Position numbers and translations under genes: made by a program. From assembly GCF_002954265.1 (NCBI RefSeq), contig NZ_PPSL01000001.1, positions 372,001-436,000 on the forward strand: a stretch of DNA of 64,000 nucleotides, in the 5' to 3' direction. The notes under the pieces were generated by a model that was not told the origin of the DNA, did no database searches, and saw nothing but the letters and a program-made list of their open reading frames with translations. The stretch's first letter is position 1. Every line of letters starts with the position of its first letter. Of the stretch, positions 17,094 to 29,400 are shown one piece after another. Source of the stretch: Flavipsychrobacter stenotrophus. Its GTDB lineage: Bacteria > Bacteroidota > Bacteroidia > Chitinophagales > Chitinophagaceae.

Positions 17094-18155
17094 ATGATCC
17101 ACCACATAGACATCAGCGAATTCATAGAACTGGCGCAAACCACGCCCATCTTCGATGTGCGCAGCCCCGGGGAGTATGACCATGCACACATACCTAACGC
17201 CTATAGTCTGCCCCTATTCTCTAACGAAGAGCGCAAAGTGGTTGGCACTGCCTACAAGCAGCAAAGCCGCGAAGATGCTATAAAGATAGGTCTCGACTTC
17301 TATGGTGTAAAAATGCGTGGTATGGTGGAAGAAGTGGAAAGGATCATAGCTGAACGTAACCCCGATACCAATGACTACACCCGTCGTAAAGATCATAAAG
17401 TTCTGGTGCATTGCTGGCGGGGTGGTATGCGTAGTGCGGGCGTCTCCTGGCTGCTGGATCTTTACGGGTTTAACGTGTATATGCTGAAGGGCGGCTATAA
17501 GGCTTATCGCAACTGGGCATTACAGCAGTTCGATATAGAGTATCCCCTGAATGTGTTAGGTGGTTATACCGGATCCGGGAAGACGGAGATACTTGGCGAA
17601 TTGGAATGGAACGGCAATGCAGTAATAGACCTGGAGGCAATAGCCAAACATAAAGGCTCTGCTTTCGGTGGCTTTGATGCAGTACAACCATCGCAGGAAA
17701 TGTTTGAAAATGAGTTGGCGCTTGTGTTGTACAATACCAGTAAAACTATAACTGACGGCAAGCGTATCTGGGTAGAAGATGAGAGCCAGCGGGTTGGCTT
17801 GATCAATCTGCCGGGAGCATTTTACAAGACGATGGTTGCTGCTCCATTGTACTTTCTCGATGTGCCATTTGAGCAGCGCGTCAATTGGATAGTGGAAGGT
17901 TATGGGAAGTATACCACTGAAGAACTCATTAATGCCATTGTTCGGATAAAGAAAAGATTGGGCGGACAGGACACAAAAAATGCCATCAACGCATTAGTAG
18001 AAAGTGACCTTAAAACCTGCTTCGCCATATTGCTGAGGTACTATGATAAGTACTATGGCAAAGGACTTGCAGCTCGGGAGAAGGCCGGAGTAACTATTTA
18101 TAAAGTCAGCACAGATAAAGTTGATGCTGCTGCCAATAGCAAGCTCATCACATAA
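17094..18155 (+). CDS. mnmH: tRNA 2-selenouridine synthase (MnmH/SelU)
   Basis: This 353-residue enzyme replaces the sulphur of 2-thiouridine at the wobble position of Lys, Glu and Gln tRNAs with selenium, through a geranylated intermediate. The N-terminal rhodanese domain (PIFDVRSPGEYDHAHIPNAY) carries the catalytic cysteine C107 in HCWRGGMRS. The C-terminal P-loop domain has Walker A GGYTGSGKTE (K163, T164) and EDESQRVG. The length is typical. The start is the ATG at 17094; MIHHIDISEFIELAQTTPIF is the expected N-terminus. selD begins 34 bases after the stop, so the two form an operon in which SelD provides the selenophosphate. No selA, selB or tRNA-Sec is seen, so the visible use of selenium is tRNA modification only. 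Confidence 0.95.
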   Translation: MIHHIDISEFIELAQTTPIFDVRSPGEYDHAHIPNAYSLPLFSNEERKVVGTAYKQQSREDAIKIGLDFYGVKMRGMVEEVERIIAERNPDTNDYTRRKDHKVLVHCWRGGMRSAGVSWLLDLYGFNVYMLKGGYKAYRNWALQQFDIEYPLNVLGGYTGSGKTEILGELEWNGNAVIDLEAIAKHKGSAFGGFDAVQPSQEMFENELALVLYNTSKTITDGKRIWVEDESQRVGLINLPGAFYKTMVAAPLYFLDVPFEQRVNWIVEGYGKYTTEELINAIVRIKKRLGGQDTKNAINALVESDLKTCFAILLRYYDKYYGKGLAAREKAGVTIYKVSTDKVDAAANSKLIT

Positions 18156-18189
18156 CCCCATTACCTATCACCAACTAATATTTAATTTT

Positions 18190-19251
18190 ATGGAGTCAAT
18201 AGAAGAAATAAGACTTACCCAATATTCACGTGGAGCGGGTTGTGGCTGTAAGATAGCGCCCGCAGTACTACAGGAGATATTGAAGACAGAGACCAGCTAT
18301 GCAGCAAACGACAAACTGCTGGTAGGCAATACCACCAACGATGATGCCGCGGCTTATGATATGGGTAATGGAATGGCCCTTATTGCTACCAACGACTTCT
18401 TCACACCCATTGTTGATGATGCTTACGACTTCGGTCGCATAGCCGCCGCTAATGCCATAAGTGATGTGTATGCTATGGGTGGCAAGCCACTGATGGCTAC
18501 AGCTATATTGGGCTGGCCTGTAGAGAAGCTCCCCGTGGCACTGGCACAACAAGTGCTGGAAGGTGCACGAGCTATCTGCAATGAAGCAGGCATACCTCTT
18601 GCAGGTGGACATAGTATTGACGTCAGTGAGCCTATTTTCGGGCTGTCCGTTAATGGCGTATGTAACATAGCCAACCTTAAGCGGAACAATACTGCCAAAG
18701 AAGGTGATGTGCTTTTTCTTACGAAGTCTATAGGGGTAGGTATATTAGCTACTGCGCAAAAGAAAGGCTTGCTTAAAGAAGAGCACAAAACAATGCTCAT
18801 TGATCAACTCACTAAGCTTAACAAAATAGGGGAGCAGCTGGGATCCATTCCCGGCGTTACTGCAATGACCGATGTGACAGGTTTCGGGCTCGGTGGGCAT
18901 CTTATAGAAATGGCTGAGGGCGCTGGTTTGTCGGCCGAACTGTACTACAGTAAGATAGGTATTGTTGAAGGTGCCAAAGAGTACATTGCTCAACGTGCTA
19001 TCCCCGATGCCACTTACCGCAACTGGAATGGCTACGGCGCAAAGATCCATTTTGAGGGCGGAGTAGATGTAATGGAAGCTTTTAGCATTTTACCAGATCC
19101 CCAAACCAACGGCGGTTTGCTTATAGCTGTAAATGAAAGCAGTATTGAAGAGGTCATCGCATTGTTCGGGGCTAATGATTATTTGAAGTACGTTACTCCT
19201 GTTGGTAGATTTGTGGCTCGTCAGGAGAAAGCTGTTTTAGTGTTAGCATAA
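18190..19251 (+). CDS. selD: Selenide, water dikinase (selenophosphate synthetase)
   Basis: This 353-residue enzyme makes selenophosphate from selenide and ATP. The start is the ATG at 18190 (MESIEEIRLTQYSRGAGCGC); the frame is open further upstream into the end of mnmH but the extra residues do not belong to the family. The active-site cysteine is C18 in GAGCGCK, with the essential lysine K21; no in-frame UGA is used, so this is the Cys form. Other family signatures are NDDAAAYDMGNGMALIATND, TDVTGFGLGGHLIEMA and LPDPQTNGGLL. It follows mnmH closely, is closed by a strong hairpin at 19254-19280, and very likely serves MnmH. Confidence 0.97.
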   Translation: MESIEEIRLTQYSRGAGCGCKIAPAVLQEILKTETSYAANDKLLVGNTTNDDAAAYDMGNGMALIATNDFFTPIVDDAYDFGRIAAANAISDVYAMGGKPLMATAILGWPVEKLPVALAQQVLEGARAICNEAGIPLAGGHSIDVSEPIFGLSVNGVCNIANLKRNNTAKEGDVLFLTKSIGVGILATAQKKGLLKEEHKTMLIDQLTKLNKIGEQLGSIPGVTAMTDVTGFGLGGHLIEMAEGAGLSAELYYSKIGIVEGAKEYIAQRAIPDATYRNWNGYGAKIHFEGGVDVMEAFSILPDPQTNGGLLIAVNESSIEEVIALFGANDYLKYVTPVGRFVARQEKAVLVLA

Positions 19252-19253
19252 AA

Positions 19254-19280
19254 AAATGGCAACACTAAGCGTTGCCATTT
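19254..19280. terminator. Bidirectional intrinsic terminator between selD and the convergent NHL gene
   Basis: A 10-bp perfect stem, AAATGGCAAC (19254-19263) with GTTGCCATTT (19271-19280), is flanked by an A run at the start of the stem. It lies immediately after the selD stop and 35 bases from the stop of the minus-strand gene. Confidence 0.85.
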
Positions 19281-19315
19281 ATACAAGTAAATTTACTTAT
19301 GGAATTTTGTAATAG

Positions 19316-22300
19316 TTACAACTTTACGAATTTTTGAACAACGATACCACTATTGCCTCTTATCGTTATATAATATAGACCGGCAGCGAATGATTGTACA
19401 TTCACAGTAGTTTGGCCAGGCTGTAGTTGTTGTTGCGTCAACACCTGACCTATGTTGTTAGTAATTGTGTATGTACTATATCTGGTGCAATCAGCTGTGA
19501 TCGTCAGTTCTCCGGTTGTTGGATTGGGGTATATTTCAACCTTGCCGGAAGATGCTGTGTTATTTACAAACCCGGTATTGCAAAGACCCGCTGGAATTAC
19601 ATTGACTACCATTTGCGCTGAAGCTAAACCGCATGCGTTAGATACAGAATATACAATTGTGTCTAACCCAAGTGCAGCGCCTGTTACATTGCCGAAAGCC
19701 ACTGTAGCATTACTATTGGTTGCCGACCAGGTTCCGCCTGATGCGGTATTTGCAAGTACAATACCTGAGCCGATACAAACACTGGCCGGACCGTTAATAT
19801 TACCAGCCACAGGAGCTCCAACAACGTTTACAGTGGTGGTCATAGCAGGTGCGCCCGGTACAGAGTAGGACACAATAACCGTACCTGCCGAAATACCTGT
19901 AACCAATCCGCCGGTAATACTTGCATGGCTGTTACTTAACGACCATGTACCCCCCGGAGTTGTATTTGAGAGTGTTATGACCGAACCAATACATACGGTA
20001 TTAGATCCGGTTATCGTGGCTACATTGTTAATCGTATTGAGGGCTGTGTTGGTGATGACAGCAGGATTATAGTCAAAATATATGCCCACGATATTAGTTA
20101 TTTGCGTGCCTGGTGCCAAAGCGGGTTTTGGCATAATATTGAACGCTATGTAGCCATTGCTCCCCGCACGGTCGGCATTACTGTCTGGCAGATTAATATC
20201 ATTGAACCGGAATTTAACCCTGTTACCCGGCTCATGGAATACAAGCACAGGAGCGCTTGAACCAATAACCGTAAGCGTTGAAAGATCAAGATTAGTATTA
20301 ATGGTATCCGCTACAGTTATGTTGCGTGCTGCAGCTGTTCCCGTGTTCTGGAAGTGCACCAGATAGCTGAGCGGTGTTCCGTTAGGTATATAACCCTGAG
20401 TGCCCGAGCCCAATGGCGATACATACTTGTCATTAGGGTCCCAGGCAGATAAAACCGGTTGACACCATGGGTAGGTATTGTTAGTCAGATCAGGGTCGGT
20501 AAGTGATGTTGGCGAAACATAGATAGTGTTGCATACAGCTGCGCCCATAGTTGCTGTAGTGCTGGTTGAAACCTTGACATTGGCGCTAAAATCGAATAGA
20601 TCATTGACGGTTGAAAAGACCCATGTAAGGGTGCTGCCCGATACTGAAGTAGGCGCCGGCCCATTCCACATGCCAATGTAAGTTAGCAGCGGGTCAAGAG
20701 TCAGCGTAATGGTAGAGGTAAGTGTGTTACATGTATACCCCGTGTAGTTGCTTGACCATATGCCTACAATACCAGTATCTCCGGGCACAAAGCCCCATCC
20801 CCATCCCGATACGCTCATGTCTATTGCTGATGGTGGTGCACAACTGAATGCGAAATCTTGTATGTAACTGCTACCCGCAACCGATATAGTGGTGTACAGA
20901 CCGGTGACGGGGCAGGAAGTAGTAAGTGTTGTGCCCAATCCCCCGAAGTAGCCAGTTGGGTCGGCAACTATGGTGTATGAATAGCCATCAATAAGAGGTA
21001 ATGCGTATCGACCGCTATCATCGCACCAGCCATAAGTGGTATCGCCGAGTGTATTGTTGATGAGGGCGTATGGCCAGTAACCTAGCAATACCTCACCCGG
21101 TTGATAGATACAGTCGGCATTTGAATCTATATAAAATGTTCCTGTTAATGGGGAGCAACTTGTGCCCAATGTTATAACAGATGACCCGGATGTGTTCACA
21201 AAAGGCCCTGCAGTGTCGGTTACGGTAGCAGAATAAGTGCCCGGTATAAGGTACGTGTGCTGTAGATCGTATGACGATATTGTGCTTGTCCCCAAGTTGA
21301 AATATCCATGTCCATCGGTATAAACAGGGACCGAAAAGGTGGTGTCGCAACCATCGCCATAATTAACGTAAAGTTTTACCAGTGAGCAGGTATCTGCATA
21401 GCCGCTGAGGCTGCCGGATAGTGAAAAAGCATCTGAAAAAGGAAGCGAACAGTAAGTGCCCAAATAAGCAGTGTCAGTGAGAGATACATTTATGCCACTA
21501 GCGGTGCAATCGTCAATGTACAGATATTGGAAGGATGATGCACCCGTATTTTGATGACCTGAAGAGGTCACAGCGTATACCTCTGGAAAGTAATTCCCCG
21601 GGGCGTATGGATGTGTAAGCGTGTCTGAAAAATTATATGTTCCGCCAATAAGCGTGAACGGTACAATGTGTTTTTGAAATGTGGTGTCATTGTTATCATA
21701 ACGGTACGCAATGTATACAGAATCGCCAGCCGATGGCGTGCCTGCAATTGTACCCTTCACCACGAACTTAACCATTGCCGGGAATACACATGGGAGTGTA
21801 TAGATGGAATCTGTTTGAGATGATAAGTAAATACCAGAAATGGTACTGGCACAGTTGCTGCCTATTGTTACTGTGGGTGCATAAACCACATCGGTACAGT
21901 CATCTATAGCGGCAAAAGTGATTGAGGGTGTGTATGTGCCCGGGAGGGTGTAGGTAAACCCGCCCAATGAACTATATGCGCTACCAAACCCATAAGTTGC
22001 AGCCAGCCAATAAGGAAGCCTGTAAGTACGTGATGAGTTAGTGCCGTACTGGCCGTAGTCTACCGAAACGGTTACTGAATCAGTAGGTGCAGGTGTGCCA
22101 GTGAGAGTGCCTTTTATACCAACTCTTAATGTAGCGGGAAGGGTACAAGCCGTTGTGGATAAACTATCTGTAACAGAGAGTGTATTGATCACATTGCTAG
22201 TATTTATTATTTTATTGACGACTGTATTTGCGTCTGAGTAATATATGGTGCCATGTTGATCCATACACATCTGACTTGCATTGATACCGGCACTGTTTGC

Positions 22301-23296
22301 CGGGGTGCCAGTTGTCAGACCGGGGTCGCTACCGGAATATGAACCCGCTATATTGTTGATACGACCCGTTGTAACATTAATTTGCCGAATGACCATGTTC
22401 TGATCGTACACTGCCACATTACCGGCACTATCTACACCAATACCAATAAGCGATCCAAATGTAGCTGCTGTTGCCGGACCACCATTGCCTGAATAGCCAC
22501 TTCCACCATTGCCGGCAATAGTAGTGATTATGCCGGACGTATTAATTTTTCTTATCCTTCGGTTGCCATCATCACATATGTACAAGTTACCTGTTACATC
22601 ACCGGTAAGTGCAGTCGGTGCGCTCAAGCTAGCACTAACTGCAGCACCGCCATCGCCACTAAAACCGCCTGATGCCCCACCGCAGACGGTTGAAATAATG
22701 CTGGTTGCTGCATCTACTTTCCGAATTCTATTACCGGTTGAAAAGTATATATTTCCAGCTGCATCGACGTACAGATTACTCAGTTGCTGAAGACCGGCGG
22801 CTGTAGCCGGCCCGCCATCTCCTGAAAATCCACTAGAGCCATTTCCTGCAACTGTGGTAATTATACCTGATGTGTAATTAGTTTTTCTTATCCTGTTGTT
22901 GCCCTGATCGGCGAGGTAACAATTGCCGGCATAATCGGCCGCGAGGCCCATATAACCCCAACCGGGGTCAATCATAGCTAGTACTGCGGGACCGCCATCG
23001 CCGTAGAAACCCGCTGTGCCGTTTCCGGCGATGGTGGTTAATATACCTGTAGCATAGTTTACTTTCCTTATCCGGTAGTTGACCATGTCGCCGATAAAAA
23101 TATCTCCCATAGTATCTGTGGCAACACCTTTCGTTTGTTGGAAAGCAGCTGCCGACGCGGTTGCAGGTCCACCGTCGCCAGCAAAGCCCCAATCTCCCCC
23201 CGCCACTGTAATGATAGTACCGGATTGCGCAAGAGAATTAGTGGTGGCGAGTATGGTGACTAACAGGGTAGTGATCAATAATGCAATTTTTCTCAT
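19316..23296 (-). CDS. Secreted NHL-repeat protein with T9SS type A sorting domain
   Basis: This 1326-residue predicted extracellular protein has the signal peptide MRKIALLITTLLVTILATTN (cleaved after SLAQ). Residues about 25-370 hold six NHL repeats with the phrase GGPATAA / NRIRKVN / GNGSSGFSGDGG, forming a beta-propeller. The middle contains PKD-like and carboxypeptidase-like folds (GTFYIDSNADCIYQPGEVLL). A DUF7619-like segment (DPNDKYVSPLGSGTQGYIPN ... GIYFDYNPAVITNT) lies near 1000-1120, followed by two Ig-like units (ITGSNTVCIGSVITLSNTTP) and a C-terminal sorting domain (VEIYPNPTTGELTI ... GLYYITIRG). It shares the NHL-DUF7619-Ig-T9SS layout with the gene at 8333-13504, so the two look like distant paralogs. 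Function is unknown. Confidence 0.9.
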   Translation of the reverse strand: MRKIALLITTLLVTILATTNSLAQSGTIITVAGGDWGFAGDGGPATASAAAFQQTKGVATDTMGDIFIGDMVNYRIRKVNYATGILTTIAGNGTAGFYGDGGPAVLAMIDPGWGYMGLAADYAGNCYLADQGNNRIRKTNYTSGIITTVAGNGSSGFSGDGGPATAAGLQQLSNLYVDAAGNIYFSTGNRIRKVDAATSIISTVCGGASGGFSGDGGAAVSASLSAPTALTGDVTGNLYICDDGNRRIRKINTSGIITTIAGNGGSGYSGNGGPATAATFGSLIGIGVDSAGNVAVYDQNMVIRQINVTTGRINNIAGSYSGSDPGLTTGTPANSAGINASQMCMDQHGTIYYSDANTVVNKIINTSNVINTLSVTDSLSTTACTLPATLRVGIKGTLTGTPAPTDSVTVSVDYGQYGTNSSRTYRLPYWLAATYGFGSAYSSLGGFTYTLPGTYTPSITFAAIDDCTDVVYAPTVTIGSNCASTISGIYLSSQTDSIYTLPCVFPAMVKFVVKGTIAGTPSAGDSVYIAYRYDNNDTTFQKHIVPFTLIGGTYNFSDTLTHPYAPGNYFPEVYAVTSSGHQNTGASSFQYLYIDDCTASGINVSLTDTAYLGTYCSLPFSDAFSLSGSLSGYADTCSLVKLYVNYGDGCDTTFSVPVYTDGHGYFNLGTSTISSYDLQHTYLIPGTYSATVTDTAGPFVNTSGSSVITLGTSCSPLTGTFYIDSNADCIYQPGEVLLGYWPYALINNTLGDTTYGWCDDSGRYALPLIDGYSYTIVADPTGYFGGLGTTLTTSCPVTGLYTTISVAGSSYIQDFAFSCAPPSAIDMSVSGWGWGFVPGDTGIVGIWSSNYTGYTCNTLTSTITLTLDPLLTYIGMWNGPAPTSVSGSTLTWVFSTVNDLFDFSANVKVSTSTTATMGAAVCNTIYVSPTSLTDPDLTNNTYPWCQPVLSAWDPNDKYVSPLGSGTQGYIPNGTPLSYLVHFQNTGTAAARNITVADTINTNLDLSTLTVIGSSAPVLVFHEPGNRVKFRFNDINLPDSNADRAGSNGYIAFNIMPKPALAPGTQITNIVGIYFDYNPAVITNTALNTINNVATITGSNTVCIGSVITLSNTTPGGTWSLSNSHASITGGLVTGISAGTVIVSYSVPGAPAMTTTVNVVGAPVAGNINGPASVCIGSGIVLANTASGGTWSATNSNATVAFGNVTGAALGLDTIVYSVSNACGLASAQMVVNVIPAGLCNTGFVNNTASSGKVEIYPNPTTGELTITADCTRYSTYTITNNIGQVLTQQQLQPGQTTVNVQSFAAGLYYITIRGNSGIVVQKFVKL

Positions 23297-23391
23297 AGTG
23301 TTGTTTTGTGGCTATATTATATGACGAGCTGAAACGGAAGTTCGTTAGATATTTAAATAATTAAATTTAAGTAAAATTTAATTAAATGTAG

Positions 23392-23417
23392 ACAGCCACC
23401 TTAAGTAAGGTGGCTGT
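23392..23417. terminator. Perfect hairpin after the giant nuclease gene
   Basis: ACAGCCACCTTA (23392-23403) and TAAGGTGGCTGT (23406-23417) form a 12-bp stem 28 bases past the stop of the gene ending at 23445. There is no clear U run on that side, but the neighbouring 23340-23390 is extremely AT-rich. Confidence 0.55.
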
Positions 23418-23444
23418 TTACTATAGGATCGTTGTACAACTGTT

Positions 23445-26400
23445 TTATTCCTTTACCAATCTGTGAAGTACTTTCTTATCTCCCGATGTTAGTTCTACCA
23501 TATAGATACCTGCAGCAAGGTTGCTCAATGATACATTTACAGTGCCATTTTGCAGTACACCAAGGTCTTTGTTGTAGACATTTACACCTGATATATCCAT
23601 CACTCTTACACTTACATTTTCCTTCTGGGTAGTAGTGAAAGTAATGTGCACATCGTCAGATGCAGGGTTTGGCGTCATAGTTACATGCAAGCCATTGTCT
23701 GTAGCCGCAGTAGCTGCTTTAAGGCTTAATTCAAACCTTGCGTCACCCTGTGTTGCTTTATCCTTACTGATGGTGAAGGCATACTCAGTGCTCGGTTTCA
23801 GTTCGGTAAGCTTGTTCAGCAGTTTGTCATGCAGGAATACTGTGCTTCCCTTAGGTACCGCTACATTGTCGGCCCTTATTATGAAGCGCTGATCATATGC
23901 ACTGGTAATTCCCAACGGTACAACCTTTTCTGACTCAAACGGACGGGCATCTATTGCCAGTTTGCGTTTATCCGCTGAAAGGCTGTAGAAGGTGAAGTCT
24001 GCATTTAACTGCTTGACAGCGTCATACTTGCTGTCTTCAACGTCAGTTGCCTTATCGTTGAACTGTACATTAACCGCATCCCATATGTGGTAGTTGCTAT
24101 CATATACGTTCAGCGTCAGGTAATCAGAAGGCGCTTTGAACAGGTAGTTATCAAAGCTGCTTACCTTATCGCTTTCCACAAAGTTAAGTGAGTCACCATC
24201 ATGGCCTGCACGTACCTGGAAGCATGTGTTAGCACTTAAATTGTAATGAATAGGCGACGTTGTTCCGATAGGTATTGTAATGAAGTTACCACCGGCACTA
24301 TATGTTGGGTCCCACACATAGAATGCAGCCCCTTGTACATTGCCCGATTGGGCAGCACGCCAGATCACTTCTCCAATATCTATTGGAGAAGGATATGGAT
24401 TACCCATCATGTTGAATGACTGGTGTGTAGGGTCAAGTGATCCTTGCTGCATAAATGCTGTCTGAGGACCCTGGTTGATATTCCCCAGCATTTTAACTGT
24501 TGTAGCAGAAGGGTTGTACATGCCATAATAACCCAGATAGCCAAGACCCTCGCCCTTTTTACCTCTGAAGAACAGACGAATACCCTGATATCGTTGTACC
24601 TTATTACTATCGGCTGCTGCGGCATTGATCTTCGTAAATGGCTTCCAACCCGGATCGTAGCCAAGCGTGTCGTTTTCGGTATACGGGTCCAATCTGAATG
24701 CAGATGGTGCATTTGAACTAGTAGAACGGAAACCGTTTGCACTTCCTCCCGGACCGGTGATGTCAATGAAGCTCTGTACCTGGCTAAGAGATAATGCGGC
24801 ATCAAATGGATGGCTCCAGAAGCGGAACCTACGATAATGGCCCTGTACATATTGGTCTACTTTCACCTTGCCGGAAATTGAACCACCAAATGCAGGTAAT
24901 TCAGCTATTCTTGCTGTAGTTACAGAGTCGGTGGATGCGAGTTCAAGGCTGTCGCTGGTTGTTAATGTACCAGATGTGATATAAAGGGTGTTGCTGATCA
25001 CAAGACGTGCACCAGAGTCTACCGCTGCGCCTGAAACGTTATTCAGTTCCAGGTTGCTGATCGTTCCGCGGCCTTTTATTGTCTGTGCAGTCGTGTTGTT
25101 CATTATCACTCTACCATCGCCTGATACAGTACCATTGTTGTCGATCATTCCCTTTACATTCAGCACTGCGCCTGTGTTCAGGACGAGAGTTGCACCCTGT
25201 CCTAACTTAAGATCGAGGGCATTGACAGGAGTTGTGCCGGAAATAACAGGTACGTAGGTCCCTGAATCAACAGTGACATTATCGCTGATAGTAGGGATTG
25301 TGTTACAGCCCCAGTTGCCTGCATAGTTCCAATCTGTAAGATGGCCGGCAGAACCGCCTATCCACTGCATAGGTGTTGGATTGACGTACACAACAGTGTC
25401 TACATAAGTTGTACACACAGCATTGGCAACGCTGACTATTGAGTAATTATGAGGCGTTGAAATTACACCGGTTGAAATAGTGAAGCTACCACCTGCAGAT
25501 ATGGTGCTGTTAATAACAGAACCGCTATCTACCATGTATGATATAGTGTTAGCAGGAGTACCTGTTATATAAACAACACCAGAGTGACCTACGCATGGTA
25601 CATCAAGAGATGTTACAGTGGCAGTAGGGTATGCCAGGATAGTGGTTGTTACTGTGTAAGGTGCACTAGTACACATACCGTTGCTCACTGTAAGTGAACC
25701 GGTGAATGAGCCAACAGCGCCAGTTGCCGGCATTATGATAGGTAGAGAACTGCCAGTTAATATTGCACCCGTTACATCGGTAAAGCCGGCAGTATTAGCG
25801 GTTGCGTCCCAGTCAATATTGTAATTAGTTGGGCCGCCTGTAGAAGCACTAAACGAAACAGGTGCAGACGTTGTAGGCTGACAAACCGTTGGCATAGCGG
25901 CGCTTAGCGCGATTGTAGGCAGTGCGTTAATATTTACCGTGTTTACTGATGTGTTAGCCGATAAGCCAGAGTAGTTACACGTGGTTGTAGTAACATAATA
26001 GGCAGTATCTGTAAGCGTTGGTGTGGTGTACGTTGCGGACGTTGCACCTGCAATTGGTGTAAATGTGCCGGTAGCAGTGGTACTTTCGGTCCACTGGTAA
26101 GTAGTACCTAATGCATTTGCGCCAGGTGTAAATGTCAATGATGTAGACCCTGTTCCGCAGGCTGCAGCAGAGCCGGTGATAGCTGCTGTACCTGCTGCAG
26201 GTGTACCTGAACAGATATTAGGATTAGCTGTGAAATTGATATTCACGTCATCCATTCTCCAAACGATTGTGCCAGATGCAGATCCTGAACCGGAATGGCC
26301 ATATACTCTGATCGTAATTGAGGTAGAGGCTCCGCCGGTAATCGCTGATGTAAATGATGGAGTAATCGTCTGCCAGGTACTGTTTGTTAACGTAGTCCCA

Positions 26401-29400
26401 GTAGCTATTACCGATGAGAATCCATCAGCACTTGACCTTACTGAATAAGCCTGTGGTCCTGTGCCTGTGCAACGGTTACCGAATGACATGCCCGTTAGAT
26501 TGATGAAGTACCCAGAATTTGGCGTGATCGTAAACTGCATGTAAGCACTTGATGAACTTAAACCACCACCTGCTGCTGTGTTGCCGATGTTATTGCCTCC
26601 TGAATATCCAGATAATGTGGTACTTGGCGATGTGCTGCTAATAGCAGTAATTGTGCCAGTCACATTACCTACAGAAGCAATACAATTTGATGCAAGTACC
26701 TCAGTACTGGTTGAGGTGGCCGCAGGACTTGTTGCTCCTGAACCTGCTGTGAAATTCCACAGGACAGATGCAGCAGTAACAGGTGTTAATACAGAAATGG
26801 ATTTAGTAACTGTAGTAGATCCGCAACTGTTGGTGACAGTATAAGAGATAACCGTAGACCCAAGAGATACTCCCGTAACTACACCTGATGCACTAACTGT
26901 TGCCAAAGTGGTATTAGCACTTACCCATGTTCCACCAGAAGTAGTATTGCTTAGGGTGGTAGTAGCGCCGTTATAAACTGTTATGCTACCTGTTATTGCC
27001 GCAAGTACCGGAGTTGTAATAACTGCAACGCTTGTAGTAGTTATTGTAGTGCCACAAACATTTGTTACTGAATAGGAGATAACTGCTGATCCAACAGTAA
27101 GGCCTGATACAACACCTGTTGATGCATTGATGGTTGCTACAGCCGGGGTAGCGCTCGTCCACGTTCCACCTGCGGTAGTGTCACTTAGGGTGATCGATGA
27201 ACCGGAACAAACAGTAGCTGCGCCTGTGATAGCACCAACAACAGGTACTGAGTTAACAGTAAAAGGTGTTGTTGTGTAAGCCGAACCGCAAAGGTTAGTA
27301 ATTGTATATGTTATTGTAGCCGTTCCAGGTGCTACGCCTGTTACAACGCCTGCTCCACTAACAGTGGCAATAGAAGTATTACTGCTGCTCCATGCGCCGC
27401 CTGTTGTTGCGCTGGCGAGTGTAGTAGCATTGCCCGGACAAACCGGTATAATACCTGTTATTGCCGCAGGAGCAGAGAGAATAGGATTAACGGTTACTAC
27501 TGTTGTAGCGGTAGCGGTACCACAAGCGGTTGTTACTGTATACACAATGGTTACCGTGTCTGCCGCAACGCCAGTAACAACACCTGATCCATTCACTGTT
27601 GCAATGCTATTATTTAAGCTGCTCCATGTGCCGCCCGCAAGACCTGTAGTAAGGCTGGTTGTTGTGCCGGGACATATTGCAGTGCCGCCTGAAATGACAC
27701 CTGCAGAAGCAGATGTATTAACTGTAACTGCGGCTGTATCGTACGCTGTACCACAAATATTGGTGACAGTGTAAGTTATCAGCGGATTGCCAGCTGATAT
27801 GCCGTAAACATTACCTGAAGCATCAACGGAAGCTATCGAGGCATTGCTGGTTGTCCATGCGCCACCTGCTACGCCACTGGTAAACAGCGAACTTGTGGTA
27901 ATACAAACTGTTGCCGGACCTGCTATAGTTCCTGCTGATGGAGCCGGGTTGACAGTGAGCGTGGTGGTTGCTGCTGCCGACCCGCACGAAGGGGTAGACA
28001 TTGTATATGATATAGTAGTTGTGCCGGCAGCTATTGCTGTTACAACACCACTTGCATCTATTGTTGCTACTGAAGGATCGGTTGATGACCACGTGCCGCC
28101 AGCTGTTACATCTGACAAAGTTGTGTTGGTGCCAACACATATTGATGTTGTGCCTGCAATTGCAGCTGGTGTTACCGGCGAAGGATTAACTGTAACCGTA
28201 GCACTTGATGTACTAGCGGATAAACCTGAATAGTTACAAGTAGTAGCCACATTATAATAGGTAGTATCTGTCAATGTTGGCGTAGTATATGTGGTCGACG
28301 TTGCTCCTGAAACCGGTGCAAGTGAAGAAGATAAACTGTTGCCTGCATTCCATTGATATGTTACACCCGCATTTGTAGTAGCAGGAGTGAATGTCAATGA
28401 AGTACTGCCGCTACCACAGAAAGTTGAAGGGCCTGTTACAGCTACAGATCCTGCAGAAGGCGTTCCTGCGCATTGTAATGTACCACCTATAGCCAGACCA
28501 TACGCACCTACAGATGGCGATATAAAGCCCCATCCGCCGGTGGTAGTCTGACCGCTTGCATAGTAACGTATAGTTACCGTAGTACCGGCCGGTACATTCT
28601 GTAACGCAGATATGCCGGACAGGTTTATTTGTGACAGAGTTGAAGGTGTTCCTACAATTACCTGCGGAGAGCCGATAAGTGTAAATGTAGTTCCATCAAG
28701 GCTGTACGCAAACTGATTAGATACACCCGGAGAAGCGGCAAATGTTCCTGTACCTGCAAACCTTGCGTCGATTGTTGCGAGAGATAAATTGTTGCCGGAG
28801 GTCGCACCTAGTGTTACCTGAAAGTAATCTGTATTAGCTGTGCTGATACCGTTGTTCTGGAAACCAACAGTTCTGAAAGAACTACCTGCACCGCTTGCGG
28901 CGGCACCCGCGCCACGTGTTATATTGTTGGCAGATGATGCTGTAGATAAACCTGAGTTGAAGACAGCTGCGGCCATTGTAGCCAAAGGAGTACCTGTGAC
29001 AGCACTATTAAAATCCCATGCGGCCAGAGTTGTTGACGCTGCATTTACCGAAACAGAGTAGGTAGATGTAGTAGTTCCACAGCTGCCGGTAACAGCATAT
29101 GAAATCACAACCGTTCCGAGTGAACTCCCATGAACCATACCACTTGATGCGACAGTAGCGATTGAAGTGTTGCTGCTGCTCCAAGTTCCTGATGGTGTTG
29201 CATCTGTGAGCGTTATGTTATTGCCTATAACTACAGATGTAGCTCCTGCGATGGCAGCAACAGTTGGTGTGCCATTTATAGTTATTGATGTGGTGGTAAC
29301 GGTTGTACTACCGCAGCTGTTGGTTGCAGTCAACGTATATACACCGGCAGATGCGGTAGTGGTAGTTACGCTTGCAGGGTTAAGTGTAGATGAAAACGCA

